Assembly: GCA_014379595.1 (NCBI GenBank)
Contig: JACMLM010000060.1
Coordinates: forward strand, 1-41,288
Direction: 5' to 3'
DNA: 41,288 nt
Source: Anaerolineales bacterium
GTDB taxonomy: Bacteria; Chloroflexota; Anaerolineae; Anaerolineales; Villigracilaceae
Every line of letters begins with the position of its first letter. The stretch's first letter is position 1. Positions 1 to 7,916 of this stretch are shown in pieces. The position numbers and the translations under genes were made by a program. Below the pieces are notes generated by a model, which saw only the letters and a program-made list of their open reading frames with translations, was not told where the DNA came from and did not search any database.

Positions 1-315
1 AAGGATTACAGCGCCGTACTCGTGCATCGTTTGGAAGCGCTTGAAGTGGAGTGTTTGCCCGCCGACCTGCCCGAACGTATTACTGTTGATATTTCCACTC
101 TTAAGGAGATCGGCAATAATATTCATGTGCGCGATATTATCGTCCCTGAGAATGTACTTGTGTTGGACGATCCTGATGAAATTGCGATCATCGCTACAAT
201 TCCCGTCGTCCAGGAAGAAGCTGATGATGCCGCTGCTGCAGTGGTTCCTGATGCTGAAGCAACGCCTGCGATCAGCGTGGATCGTGGTAAGAAAGAAGAA
301 GAAGCAAAGAAATAA
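1..315 (+). CDS. rplY: 50S ribosomal protein bL25 (Ctc/TL5 type), 3' part
   Basis: The reading frame is open from base 1, so the 5' end lies outside the window; the first in-frame start-like codons are internal. The visible ~104 residues match the C-terminal beta domain of long bL25 proteins (Ctc/TL5 form): a stretch on 'lPADLPERITVDIS', then 'VRDIIVPENV' and 'DPDEIAIIATI'. A low-complexity acidic/Ala tail ending in Lys/Glu follows. bL25 binds 5S rRNA in the large ribosomal subunit; the extra C-terminal domain is typical of the Ctc/TL5 version. The gene ends just before a clear terminator and faces the leftward Nudix gene, so it closes its transcription unit. The family call is sure; the N-terminal 5S-binding domain is not visible here. 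Confidence 0.9.
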   Translation, partial: KDYSAVLVHRLEALEVECLPADLPERITVDISTLKEIGNNIHVRDIIVPENVLVLDDPDEIAIIATIPVVQEEADDAAAAVVPDAEATPAISVDRGKKEEEAKK

Positions 316-329
316 ATTTCCTGCAAAAC

Positions 330-362
330 AAAACCCGTCATCATTTCGATGGCGGGTTTTTT
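330..362 (+). terminator. Rho-independent terminator after bL25
   Basis: An 11-bp stem (AACCCGTCATC / GATGGCGGGTT, one G-U pair) with a short loop is followed by a run of T. It begins 15 bases after the bL25 stop codon. Confidence 0.9.
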
Positions 363-375
363 ATTGTTTAAGGAT

Positions 376-436
376 GTGGTCTCCCCCTACGGGGACTTCG
401 CGATACGCCCCGAAGTGCGCGGGGCTACTCGACCAC
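376..436. repeat. Palindromic extragenic element, GTGGTCTC...GACCAC family (copy 1)
   Basis: Outer arms GTGGTC and GACCAC enclose G/C-rich inner hairpins (CCCC/GGGG pairs). A second element with the same ends and a different core lies at 18376-18419. It sits between convergent genes. No ORF is associated, so it resembles a REP-like dispersed palindrome rather than an insertion sequence. Confidence 0.6.
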
Positions 437-464
437 CGGGTATTCTGAGCAATGAAAGAGGAGA

Positions 465-1070
465 TTAGTCATTTAAAATATCAAGTGCTTTCAAAAAACT
501 GACAGTCATTCGCGCGGTGGCGCCCCAAAGCAATTCACCATCATACGGATGGTACGCGATCAATGACCTGTCTGAATCGCGCAATGAAAATTCCCAATAG
601 TTATTGCGATTTGCGAGCCACAATAGGGGGATGGTAAAGACGCGTGCCACTTCGAAGCCTGCTACTTTAAAGGCATACGGCCACGGGATGACACCCACGA
701 TCGGACTCACCCGAAAACTGCTGATGGTCACAAATTGGCTGAGCCGCCCGAGCACACGCACATCGGCAACTTTCATGCCGATCTCTTCTTCGGCTTCACG
801 TAAAGCAGTTTGTTCGGGCGTGGTCTCGCCTTCATCGGATGAACCACCTGGGAAGGAGACTTGTCCCTTGTGTGATTCGACTCTGTCCGTGCGGCGCGTG
901 TACAACACATGCCATTCATCTCTGAAATAAGTGAGCGGCACAAGCACTGCTGCAGATCTCAGAATCGTCTCTGGCATTACAGGAATTTCAGCATAGCCAT
1001 CTGAATCTGTTGCGTTTTGTTGCGCTTCAGAAAGTTTTTGAATGATGTATTCCTGAGTTAATTCTGGCAT
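465..1070 (-). CDS. Nudix hydrolase, probable CoA pyrophosphatase (NudL/PCD1-like)
   Basis: This 201-residue protein has a Nudix box at about residues 76-99 (GGSSDEGE ... REAEEEIGM). One extra residue sits between the first acidic position and REAEEE, which is how I recall NudL/PCD1-type enzymes. Immediately upstream is SHKGQVSFPGG (66-76), the segment that separates CoA pyrophosphatases from other Nudix proteins. Such enzymes cleave CoA or acyl-CoA to 3',5'-ADP and (acyl-)phosphopantetheine with Mg2+ or Mn2+ held by the Glu cluster. It is a cytoplasmic, stand-alone gene, convergent with bL25. A palindromic element separates it from the gene upstream at 1171. The Nudix assignment is certain; the CoA substrate is inferred from the flanking motif. 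Confidence 0.85.
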   Translation of the reverse strand: MPELTQEYIIQKLSEAQQNATDSDGYAEIPVMPETILRSAAVLVPLTYFRDEWHVLYTRRTDRVESHKGQVSFPGGSSDEGETTPEQTALREAEEEIGMKVADVRVLGRLSQFVTISSFRVSPIVGVIPWPYAFKVAGFEVARVFTIPLLWLANRNNYWEFSLRDSDRSLIAYHPYDGELLWGATARMTVSFLKALDILND

Positions 1071-1079
1071 GGTATATGG

Positions 1080-1138
1080 CCACAGAGTGCACAGAGAAAG
1101 AGCAGAGAAAACCTCTGTGGACTCCGTGCTCTCTGTGG
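1080..1138. repeat. Palindromic element, CCACAGAG...CTCTGTGG type
   Basis: The left half CCACAGAGTGCACAGAG pairs imperfectly with the right half, which contains CTCTGTGG twice (1113-1120 and 1131-1138). The element occupies most of the gap between the Nudix gene and the zinc-ribbon gene. It resembles intergenic repeats seen in many environmental genomes and has no coding content. Confidence 0.6.
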
Positions 1139-1170
1139 TGAATGCTTTTCGTTATACATAAAATCAACGA

Positions 1171-1743
1171 TTAAGAAGTACCGCGAATTGGGCTGCCGCA
1201 ATAATCACATTCTGCGGTGAATTCATCCAGCCATTCAATTTCGTAGGATCTAATTACCGCGCCGCAGGATGGACAATGCGTGGGAAGCATCGGTCTGCGA
1301 GGGACGGTGAGCCGCTCGGTTGGAATTTCTTTTTGGTCGTTGCCGCCTAATACACTTGCGATCTCGTCTGCTTCCGCATTTAGGTTACGTGCCGTAAGTT
1401 CCTTAATGGCCCGCTGACCAAAAGCTTTCATACGATGAATGCGTCCCTGTGAGGCGAAGATGGTGAGTCCACGCCGCAAATGAGCCACACCGATTTCAGT
1501 TTGTCCGCTTAAGATGGCGGCGCGCCCTGCTTCCATAAATAAGAATGGTGCGCGTTGTGGGAATTGTTCTTCAGCGCGTCCTGCTAATTCCTTGAATGCC
1601 TCTGCTGCGCCTGCATAATCTTCTGATGCCATTAATTGATTGGCTTGTTGCAGCATCTGAGGAACATCAGGCCTTCCCATTCTGCGTAATAATCTTTGCA
1701 TTCTACGACGAAACACAGTTAATTCTCCTGTGTAAGGCGACAT
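1171..1743 (-). CDS. Helical-repeat protein with C-terminal zinc ribbon, function unknown
   Basis: This 190-residue protein has no named match that I recognise. Residues ~25-130 are helical and Ala-rich, with TPR-like pairs (QQANQLMASEDYAGAAEAFKE; FMEAGRAAILSGQTEIGVAHLRRG). The C-terminus has two CxxC knuckles (C157/C160 and C179/C182), a typical four-Cys zinc ribbon. There is no signal peptide or membrane segment, so it is probably cytoplasmic. It follows trmI by 17 bases on the same strand and probably shares its transcript. The combination suggests an adaptor or scaffold rather than an enzyme; that is inference only. Confidence 0.7.
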   Translation of the reverse strand: MSPYTGELTVFRRRMQRLLRRMGRPDVPQMLQQANQLMASEDYAGAAEAFKELAGRAEEQFPQRAPFLFMEAGRAAILSGQTEIGVAHLRRGLTIFASQGRIHRMKAFGQRAIKELTARNLNAEADEIASVLGGNDQKEIPTERLTVPRRPMLPTHCPSCGAVIRSYEIEWLDEFTAECDYCGSPIRGTS

Positions 1744-1760
1744 TAATGTCGCGCTACAGT

Positions 1761-2591
1761 TTATTCTTCTATGCCAACTTCATTTGTCAATTCTAGTCCG
1801 CGTGGGTCGGAGCTGGGTTCGATTTTTCTGCCAAACAATAAAAAGCCTGTGTGAGCGACCATCCTGTCTGTTGGGCGGATGCGGTTGGGGTCAGATTTAT
1901 AATGGCGAAGGATAAGTTCACAAACTTCTACAAATGCGAAGTTGTATTTTTTCAATGCATGTAATGTCTTTTCCACTTGATTGAAAGTGGGGAGGATGGT
2001 GCCGAAGAATCCGCCGGGCCTGAGCGCAGCACGGACTTGCGCAATATAGTCATATGGATTTTGCACATCGAGGAAGAACGCATCTGCATCAGTTTCGTCG
2101 AATCCATCTTTGATGTCACGCAGTTTGAAGTCTACGCGCGAAGCGAGCCCCAGGCGTTCTAAATTTTTTCGGGCAAGATTCTGTGTATCCTGTTTTTGTT
2201 CATAAGAGATGACTCGTCCCTCTGGACCGATTGTTGTGGCGAGGGCAATGGTCATCGAGCCTGAACCCGTACCCGCTTCCATCACATGCTGCCCGGGCGC
2301 AATACCCATCATCATAAGAATATAGCCAATATCTTTGGGATATAAAATTTGCGTGGTGCGAGGCAGATCATTGAGCAAATCTGCAATCGACGGCTGCAAT
2401 AAAAAGAATGGTGCTCCCATGTGACTGAAGACTTGTGAGCCCCATGGTTTGCCAATCAAGTCATCATGTTTCAGCACGCCGCGATGGCTTTGAAAATCTC
2501 CGCCAGCTTTAAGCGTAAAGTTGAAATGTTTATGAGTGAGGCCAACCAGTTGTGCGAGGTCGCCATCACGCGCGAGTGATGAATAGATCAT
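1761..2591 (-). CDS. trmI: tRNA (adenine-N1)-methyltransferase, TrmI family
   Basis: A class I SAM methyltransferase of 276 residues. Residues 1-70 form the small N-terminal beta domain of TrmI/Gcd14 proteins. The family signature around 'QILYPKDIGYILMMMGIAPG' leads into SAM motif I, EAGTGSGS (105-112). An acidic residue after the next strand (SYEQK) and 'DADAFFLDVQNP' as motif IV follow. TrmI makes m1A58 in the T-loop of tRNA, and the bacterial enzymes are tetramers. The gene starts 4 bases after the PrsW-like gene ends and precedes the zinc-ribbon gene, so it lies mid-operon. Length and motifs are normal for the family. Confidence 0.9.
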   Translation of the reverse strand: MIYSSLARDGDLAQLVGLTHKHFNFTLKAGGDFQSHRGVLKHDDLIGKPWGSQVFSHMGAPFFLLQPSIADLLNDLPRTTQILYPKDIGYILMMMGIAPGQHVMEAGTGSGSMTIALATTIGPEGRVISYEQKQDTQNLARKNLERLGLASRVDFKLRDIKDGFDETDADAFFLDVQNPYDYIAQVRAALRPGGFFGTILPTFNQVEKTLHALKKYNFAFVEVCELILRHYKSDPNRIRPTDRMVAHTGFLLFGRKIEPSSDPRGLELTNEVGIEE

Positions 2592-2595
2592 CAGT

Positions 2596-3840
2596 TTATT
2601 GTACTCCCTCGTCCATTTTCTCTATTTGCGGTGCAGGTAAAGCAGCAGGTATCTTTGTCAGCTTGCGATTGGATGCGATCAATACGATGAACATTCCGAT
2701 ACCTAACACGATCATGCCGCCGACCATGGCTGGAATAAAATTGAAAAGCCATTCAGGCCTTCCAAGCGATTCGCCTAGGGCAGAAATACCCGCTCCAATA
2801 GCGCAGGCATTCCATATCCCATGTATGGTGACAGACATAAAATATGCAGCAAAGAATCGTACAATGCTTTTTTCACGAAAAGCGGATGCAATTCCCCAGC
2901 CAACCAAGCCCGAAGCTGTCATGTGCAAGAGGCTTGTGCCTGCGCGTATGCTAACAATGACAGGCCAGCCTGTCGTTCCGTCTGCGCTTGCATTCAGGCT
3001 TTCGAGTAACGCAAAACCTGCGCCGCTCAGTACGCCCATTGCAAACCCCTGAGCAGTTGACTGGATTCTTGTTGCAAAAATCCAAACGGCTAACGGCTTA
3101 AGCAATTCTTCTATCAGTGGAACAATGACTGCAATATAGCCAACAATGGTTGCGATGACAATTGGGTTTGTAAGATATGGCCCCACCATGCTTAGAATCC
3201 GATCTGGATTTGTTTCTCCTTCCAATATTTTGCCCATGCTGGCTAGTTCTTGAAAGAGAGCGGGTTGTGCGATGGCAACAATGACAGAACCCACAACGAT
3301 GATTCCCAATAGCACAATAATTTCCAGAATGATCATAATGAATGGGCCGACCGTCATGCTCAACCCAAAGATGCCAAAGACACGCCAGCGTGGACCCAGC
3401 TCGATCCCTTTTGTGCCCAGACCAAACAATAACCAAAGCGGCGGCACGATCACAAGCACCGTCAATACAGGTAAAACGATCCATGCGAGCCATGCAATCT
3501 CGGTATAGGCAACGCCTCCACCAATGGCGATGGATAGAACAATTATGCCGATGATCGCAAAGATTTGCCATTTTGCAAAAGGGAAAACAAAAGGCTTGTC
3601 AGCCTCTGCGCGCCCCATTGCTTTTTGCAAAACAAACCATGAGCAAATTAATAGTAAGATCATCTCGAAACCAAAAGCAAATGCGCCGATCATTTCTGAG
3701 GCCGCGCCTTCGCTATTGTTAAAAAGGTCAAGGATGGATGCTATGGCTGTTACGAATGAAATGGACAGTAAAGTTAATACTCCCATCGCAAAGACAATCA
3801 AGATCAAGATCGAGGGCCAGTGATTTCTATTTGTTTGCAT
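2596..3840 (-). CDS. PrsW-family glutamic-type intramembrane protease
   Basis: A polytopic membrane protein of 414 residues with about ten hydrophobic segments. Its C-terminal half holds the PrsW signature: EELLK (E244, E245, K248), FALLE (F276, E280), a His in the next helix (H306) and HGIWN (H340, N344). PrsW enzymes cut membrane-anchored proteins such as anti-sigma factors; EExxK separates them from CPBP/Abi proteases, which have EExxxR. The N-terminal half (1-200) adds several transmembrane helices beyond the minimal protease. The ATG overlaps the upstream stop codon (TAATG), so translation is probably coupled to the thioredoxin/cyclophilin lipoprotein. The substrate is unknown; the anti-sigma factor at 24572 is a possible but untested target. 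Confidence 0.85.
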   Translation of the reverse strand: MQTNRNHWPSILILIVFAMGVLTLLSISFVTAIASILDLFNNSEGAASEMIGAFAFGFEMILLLICSWFVLQKAMGRAEADKPFVFPFAKWQIFAIIGIIVLSIAIGGGVAYTEIAWLAWIVLPVLTVLVIVPPLWLLFGLGTKGIELGPRWRVFGIFGLSMTVGPFIMIILEIIVLLGIIVVGSVIVAIAQPALFQELASMGKILEGETNPDRILSMVGPYLTNPIVIATIVGYIAVIVPLIEELLKPLAVWIFATRIQSTAQGFAMGVLSGAGFALLESLNASADGTTGWPVIVSIRAGTSLLHMTASGLVGWGIASAFREKSIVRFFAAYFMSVTIHGIWNACAIGAGISALGESLGRPEWLFNFIPAMVGGMIVLGIGMFIVLIASNRKLTKIPAALPAPQIEKMDEGVQ

Positions 3841-5075
3841 TATTTCTCTTCAATATCCACGCTTAAGATCTTGTCGCCGGGCGGTAACAGGCCGCCTTGG
3901 GCCGGGTCACGTAATGTTAATTTTTCAGCCACATCCAGTCCGCTGATGACTTGCCCGAAAATTGTATAACCGCCATTCAAATGTTCAGCTGGTCCAAAGG
4001 TAATAAAGAATTGACTTCCATTCGTATCTGGCCCCGAGTTTGCCATGCCCACCAGGCCGGGCTTATTGAATTTTAAATCGCTGATCTCATTGTTGAAAAA
4101 ATATCCAGGGTTGCCTCTGCCCGTTCCGCTTGGGTCGCCGGCTTGCGCTGCAAAACCAGCGATCACACGGTGAAACGTCACGCCGTTGAACCAATTCTGT
4201 CTAGCCAGAAATAAAAACGAATTCACAGCTAGTGGAGCTTTATCTGGGAATAACTGAATTACGATATCCCCTTTTTCTGTGCGGATGGTTGCGATATATT
4301 GTTTGTTGGGGTCAACATCAAATGGCGGGCATTGCGTAAACTGCTTTTGGCCCAATGCGATCAAGCCAATCGTATCGCTCATATTTTGATAATCCAATAG
4401 ATATGACTCTTCTCCATTGACGAGAATCAGCGGAACAGCTGCAATATTTAACTGTTTCGCCGCATCATACATCGACATCATTCTGGTCGTTGTTTCAGGA
4501 GCATTGATCGCAGCTTCGAGTTGGTCGCCATTAATCCCTACTTTGACAGCTTCTCTTATAACCCACGCATTGAACTCTGCTGGTTTTAGATCTTTCCATT
4601 CGGCATGTTTTGCAAATAACAAATCATATAGTACCCAGAACTGACCTTGTTCATCGGCTGCCAGTGCGGCAATGATGGCTTTATCTGATTTATCCAGGAC
4701 GCCGATCAACGGCAGCGGACGAAAGACGAATCGCAAATTATCGTGATTCCGCATCAACTCCCCAACCACTGTTGCCATGCCACTGCATCCCTGGGATTGA
4801 AAATCGCAATACTCAACAAGTGTCACAGGTGCATCGGCGGGGCCAAAGGAAAAATCCGCATCAGTGACTGGAGGAAAGAGCGATGCAGAATTTGGTGTGG
4901 ACGTGGGTATTACATTAATCGTGTTGCAACTAATTATGGGGGTGGGTGTGTCAAGAATAACAGGTTGCTCGATAACCAGAGTTTCGGTTGGTGTAATCTC
5001 TGTTGCCGATGCACATGCACTGAGAATGAAAAGGCTGGTAACAAAGATAAATAATGTTGAAAAGGTATGTTTCAT
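3840..5075 (-). CDS. Lipoprotein fusing a DsbA-like thioredoxin fold to a cyclophilin PPIase
   Basis: This 411-residue protein starts with a lipoprotein signal (lipobox LSAC, C21) and a Pro/Thr-rich spacer. Residues ~72-245 are a DsbA/thioredoxin_4-type domain: APVTLVEYCDFQ, then the active-site position, and a cis-Pro loop 'IAAVPLILVNG'. Residues ~257-411 are a cyclophilin with FHRVI, 'MANSGPDTNGSQFFITF' and 'LNGGYTIFG'. The usual CPxC motif is S94-Q-G-C97, so the first, nucleophilic Cys is missing; C90 lies four residues earlier. The protein should sit outside the membrane. The cyclophilin half looks active (prolyl cis-trans isomerase); the thioredoxin half is probably not a normal oxidase and may bind substrate or act through C97 or C90. 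It is coupled to the PrsW-like protease gene. Confidence 0.85.
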   Translation of the reverse strand: MKHTFSTLFIFVTSLFILSACASATEITPTETLVIEQPVILDTPTPIISCNTINVIPTSTPNSASLFPPVTDADFSFGPADAPVTLVEYCDFQSQGCSGMATVVGELMRNHDNLRFVFRPLPLIGVLDKSDKAIIAALAADEQGQFWVLYDLLFAKHAEWKDLKPAEFNAWVIREAVKVGINGDQLEAAINAPETTTRMMSMYDAAKQLNIAAVPLILVNGEESYLLDYQNMSDTIGLIALGQKQFTQCPPFDVDPNKQYIATIRTEKGDIVIQLFPDKAPLAVNSFLFLARQNWFNGVTFHRVIAGFAAQAGDPSGTGRGNPGYFFNNEISDLKFNKPGLVGMANSGPDTNGSQFFITFGPAEHLNGGYTIFGQVISGLDVAEKLTLRDPAQGGLLPPGDKILSVDIEEK

Positions 5076-5093
5076 TGGTCTCTTTATTAGTCT

Positions 5094-5164
5094 GGAGGAG
5101 ATTGCTCACCGCACTGGCGTACGGCGCAAGTGTCGTCGCCTATTCGGCTCCTCGCAATGACATA
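5094..5164. repeat. Palindrome-like extragenic element (GGAGATTGCTC ... GCTCCTCGCAATGACA)
   Basis: It fills the 91-base gap between two leftward genes. The ends GGAGGAGATTGCTC and CTCCTCGCAATGACA match the ends of a dispersed repeat I know from several environmental bacteria (TGTCATTGCGAGGAG...GCAATCTCC), with a G/C-rich core able to fold. No coding sequence is seen. Confidence 0.55.
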
Positions 5165-5166
5165 AG

Positions 5167-6441
5167 CTATTGGTTTATCTCTTCCTGTAGTTGTTCAAAG
5201 TCTGTCATCCATGAAATGGTGTTGACAAAATCTGCCAGTGATTCGCTTTGTTCACGCAGTGCTCGTACAGCTGGGCCGACAGGATCTTGCCCTGCTGCAC
5301 CGCCCGGTGTATCTGCGTAGGCTCCATGAAATGCAAAATATGCCTGGTTGATCTTGCGGAGTAAATATCCATTTTTTAGAAATACAAGGCGGCGTGACTC
5401 CATATAAGCTTCTGCTTCTTCTATTTTTCCTTCTGCTAAAAGAGTATCTGCTGTTACACGAGTTTTATTCATCTCGGCGCGAAAGTCAAACGGCGGGCGG
5501 AGAAAATCTCCGGGTTCGGGATGGTCAAACGGAGCAGAGATCAGGCTGAGGGGTGGGTGCGAAGCTCTTATCAGTTCAGGATAAAAGCGCTCGATGACGA
5601 GTCCGCCAATTTCGTTTCCAGCAATCGAGGCCGTTGTCTCATTCATAGTACGAAGTTCAGGTGAACCGTTATAAAAAAATCCAAGTGGACGAAGTGTAAG
5701 ATAGTTGTGAATCCATTCATGTGCAATCGTGTTGAGCACCCAATTCATATCTGTACTGCGCATGACCATGGTTGGATACACTCCCACGCCGCCGATGTGT
5801 ACAACAAGTGATGAAGTGTTGAGTCCTTGATCTACACGGTCTTCGAGCGCCACTTGTTCGTCCACTGTTAAGTCTGTTTCAAGTGAGACGTTTGCAGTTT
5901 GTTCAATACGATCACGCGGGGAAACGATGAGCGCCAAAGGCAGCGGTGTGGCATGATACCAAACATTGGGCACTGGCTGACCAATAGCAGTAAGACCTAA
6001 TTCTGTAAGGATCTGGCTTACTTGATCTTGCAAGATCGATTCAGCGAATGGGGCAAGTTCTGTTTGTCTTGCGTAAAGTTTCTCAAGTTCAGAACGAGTT
6101 GGTTCTGTTGCAAGGTCTTTATCTATGATGGCTGCGTCGGCATAGAGCTGTTCAAGCAGATATTCTTTTTCAAGTATGGATTGAGTTGTACGTAAATATT
6201 CTGTAACGATCTGCTTTTGAGCGCCGTGCTCAATCGTGTACGGTACTCCAATGGAAGCAGAGCGTAATTTGAGCATGGCGGCGCTTCCCATCCATGAAAG
6301 ATAGTTGAATTCGATCTGGCGGGTATAGGCGCGTATTTTCTCGAGCTTGTCTGTCAGAGAGGGGTTGCTATAACCAGTAACAGAAGCAAGGATGACAAGG
6401 ACGAGCGTGAGTTCAAGTCCGCGAATGATACGTTGGAGCAT
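5167..6441 (-). CDS. Membrane-anchored zinc metallopeptidase-like protein (HEWIH)
   Basis: A 424-residue protein I cannot assign to a named family. Residues 7-22 form a hydrophobic N-terminal anchor or signal. Residues ~28-145 are mostly helical, with a possible coiled coil. Residues 210-280 hold the catalytic signature: HEWIH (241-245) and, 22 residues later, NETTA (267-271). That is the gluzincin arrangement of two His ligands, a catalytic Glu and a distal Glu ligand. A charged helical C-terminus follows, with a Gly/Pro loop at 'GAYADTPGGAAGQDP'. It probably acts at the outer face of the membrane. No Shine-Dalgarno sequence is obvious before this ATG. It is divergent from the MacA-like gene. 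Confidence 0.7.
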   Translation of the reverse strand: MLQRIIRGLELTLVLVILASVTGYSNPSLTDKLEKIRAYTRQIEFNYLSWMGSAAMLKLRSASIGVPYTIEHGAQKQIVTEYLRTTQSILEKEYLLEQLYADAAIIDKDLATEPTRSELEKLYARQTELAPFAESILQDQVSQILTELGLTAIGQPVPNVWYHATPLPLALIVSPRDRIEQTANVSLETDLTVDEQVALEDRVDQGLNTSSLVVHIGGVGVYPTMVMRSTDMNWVLNTIAHEWIHNYLTLRPLGFFYNGSPELRTMNETTASIAGNEIGGLVIERFYPELIRASHPPLSLISAPFDHPEPGDFLRPPFDFRAEMNKTRVTADTLLAEGKIEEAEAYMESRRLVFLKNGYLLRKINQAYFAFHGAYADTPGGAAGQDPVGPAVRALREQSESLADFVNTISWMTDFEQLQEEINQ

Positions 6442-6655
6442 GGATAAGATTATAACAAACGCCGCAATTGGCTCATTAGACCTTTATTAATCACCGCACC
6501 TAAAGCCCAGCTTTTTCGTAAACCTGAATTAGAATGAGTATGAATTTATCAAATCTACACAATTTTTACATATTAATTCGATAAACTTAACCTGTTGCAG
6601 GCGCGTAATACTGCTTTAACGCGGACTGCTAGTATTTTCGGAGGATAAAAATAGT
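6442..6655. promoter_or_regulatory. 214-base divergent intergenic region
   Basis: An A/T-rich gap between the leftward metallopeptidase and the rightward MacA-like gene; it must carry promoters for both. A GGAGG at 6640-6644 serves the MacA-like ATG at 6656. I see no convincing -35/-10 pair, hairpin or small gene. Confidence 0.4.
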
Positions 6656-7915
6656 ATGAAACAATTTTTTGCAAGGTTTTCCCGCAGAACGTGGATCATT
6701 GTGGGCGTGGTTGCAACCATTCTGCTTATCGTTTTTTTTGCTAACATGGGCGGCGAAGAAGTTGTCCTTTTTCAAACTGAACCCCTGGCACGCGGAAATT
6801 TGGTGGCGACTGTCGGCGCGACAGGCAGTGTCCGTGCCAGACAAAGTGCTATTCTTACTTGGCAGACAACTGGGATCGTGAATGCTGTCAATGTGGATGT
6901 GGGAAATCAGGTCTCTCGTGACGATATGCTGGCCAGCCTCGATAAGGCTTCTCTCAGCCAGAATGTTATTCTCGCAGAAGCGGACCTTTCCAGCGCTGAA
7001 AAGGCTTTGGAAGATTTGCTTAATTCAGACACAGCACGCGCAGAAGCATCACGTACATTAGATAAGGCAGAAGCGGCATATGAAAAAGCCTACAATTGGC
7101 GTATGCAATTAAATGGCAAGATCGATATTAAAGATTATTATTATCAAAACGGAATTCTAAAAGTAAGAGAATACAGAGGCTACGCCGATGAAGAAACGCT
7201 TGCAGATGCAGATGAAGACCTTGCGTTAGCTGAGGCAGAATTAAATGATGCGCGTCGTGCTTATGAACGTTTGAAAGACGGCGCTGATCCTGCCGAAGTG
7301 GCTGCTGCAGAAGCGCGCGTGGCTGCGGCACAATCCACTTTGAATATGGCTTCCCTTGTCGCGCCTTTTGATGGCACCATCACACAAGCTGAACCTGCAG
7401 TAGGTGACCAGATTTCTGCCGGCTCGACAGCTTTTCGTATTGATGATCTTTCACATTTATTGGTAGATGTGCAGGTCTCAGAAGTGGATATAAATAATGT
7501 TGCTGTGGGTCAAGCGGCTACACTTACATTTGATGCGATCCTAGGAAAAGAGTATCACGGCGAGGTTGTTGAAGTGGGTCAGGCTGGAGATACTGTGCAG
7601 GGTGTGGTCAACTTTACAGTTACAGTTGAATTGACAGATGCAGATGAATTGGTGAAGCCAGGTATGACCGCCGCAGTAAATGTGGTGGTTAAAGAGGAAA
7701 ATGATGTTTTGCTGATCCCGAATCGGGCGGTGCGTTTGGTGGATTCTGAACGAGTGGTATACGTGCTTGTTGACGGTCAGCCTGAACCAGTCAAGGTAAT
7801 ACTCGGTTCTTCATCAGGTATCGATAGTGTGCTGATTGAAGGTGACCTTAAAGAAGGCGATCCGATCATTTTGAATCCACCTGCTGTTAATGGCGGTCCG
7901 TTCGGCGGAGGCTAG
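6656..7915 (+). CDS. Membrane fusion/periplasmic adaptor protein of a MacAB-like ABC system
   Basis: A HlyD/MacA-type adaptor of 419 residues. It has an N-terminal membrane anchor (~12-29) and a lipoyl-like half around 'LARGNLVATVGATGSVRA'. A long helical hairpin (~95-235, Ala/Glu/Arg-rich coiled coil) follows, then the second lipoyl half ('LVAPFDGTITQAEPAVGDQI') and beta-barrel and membrane-proximal domains. It ends in a Gly-rich tail. It links an ABC permease to extracytoplasmic partners in drug, lipid or peptide export. GGAGG precedes the start by 11 bases. It is the first gene of a set with an ATPase (one base after its stop codon) and a FtsX/MacB permease. In a presumed monoderm-type envelope no TolC partner is expected, and none is seen. 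Confidence 0.88.
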   Translation: MKQFFARFSRRTWIIVGVVATILLIVFFANMGGEEVVLFQTEPLARGNLVATVGATGSVRARQSAILTWQTTGIVNAVNVDVGNQVSRDDMLASLDKASLSQNVILAEADLSSAEKALEDLLNSDTARAEASRTLDKAEAAYEKAYNWRMQLNGKIDIKDYYYQNGILKVREYRGYADEETLADADEDLALAEAELNDARRAYERLKDGADPAEVAAAEARVAAAQSTLNMASLVAPFDGTITQAEPAVGDQISAGSTAFRIDDLSHLLVDVQVSEVDINNVAVGQAATLTFDAILGKEYHGEVVEVGQAGDTVQGVVNFTVTVELTDADELVKPGMTAAVNVVVKEENDVLLIPNRAVRLVDSERVVYVLVDGQPEPVKVILGSSSGIDSVLIEGDLKEGDPIILNPPAVNGGPFGGG

Positions 7916-7916
7916 T

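Noticed and set aside
2552-3052. A 166-codon plus-strand ORF
   Set aside because: It is antisense to the PrsW-like gene, with no signal, domain or ribosome site.
2596-3840. CPBP/Abi-type membrane protease
   Set aside because: The motif is EExxK with later FxxxE and HxxxN, which fits PrsW rather than the EExxxR of CPBP proteins.
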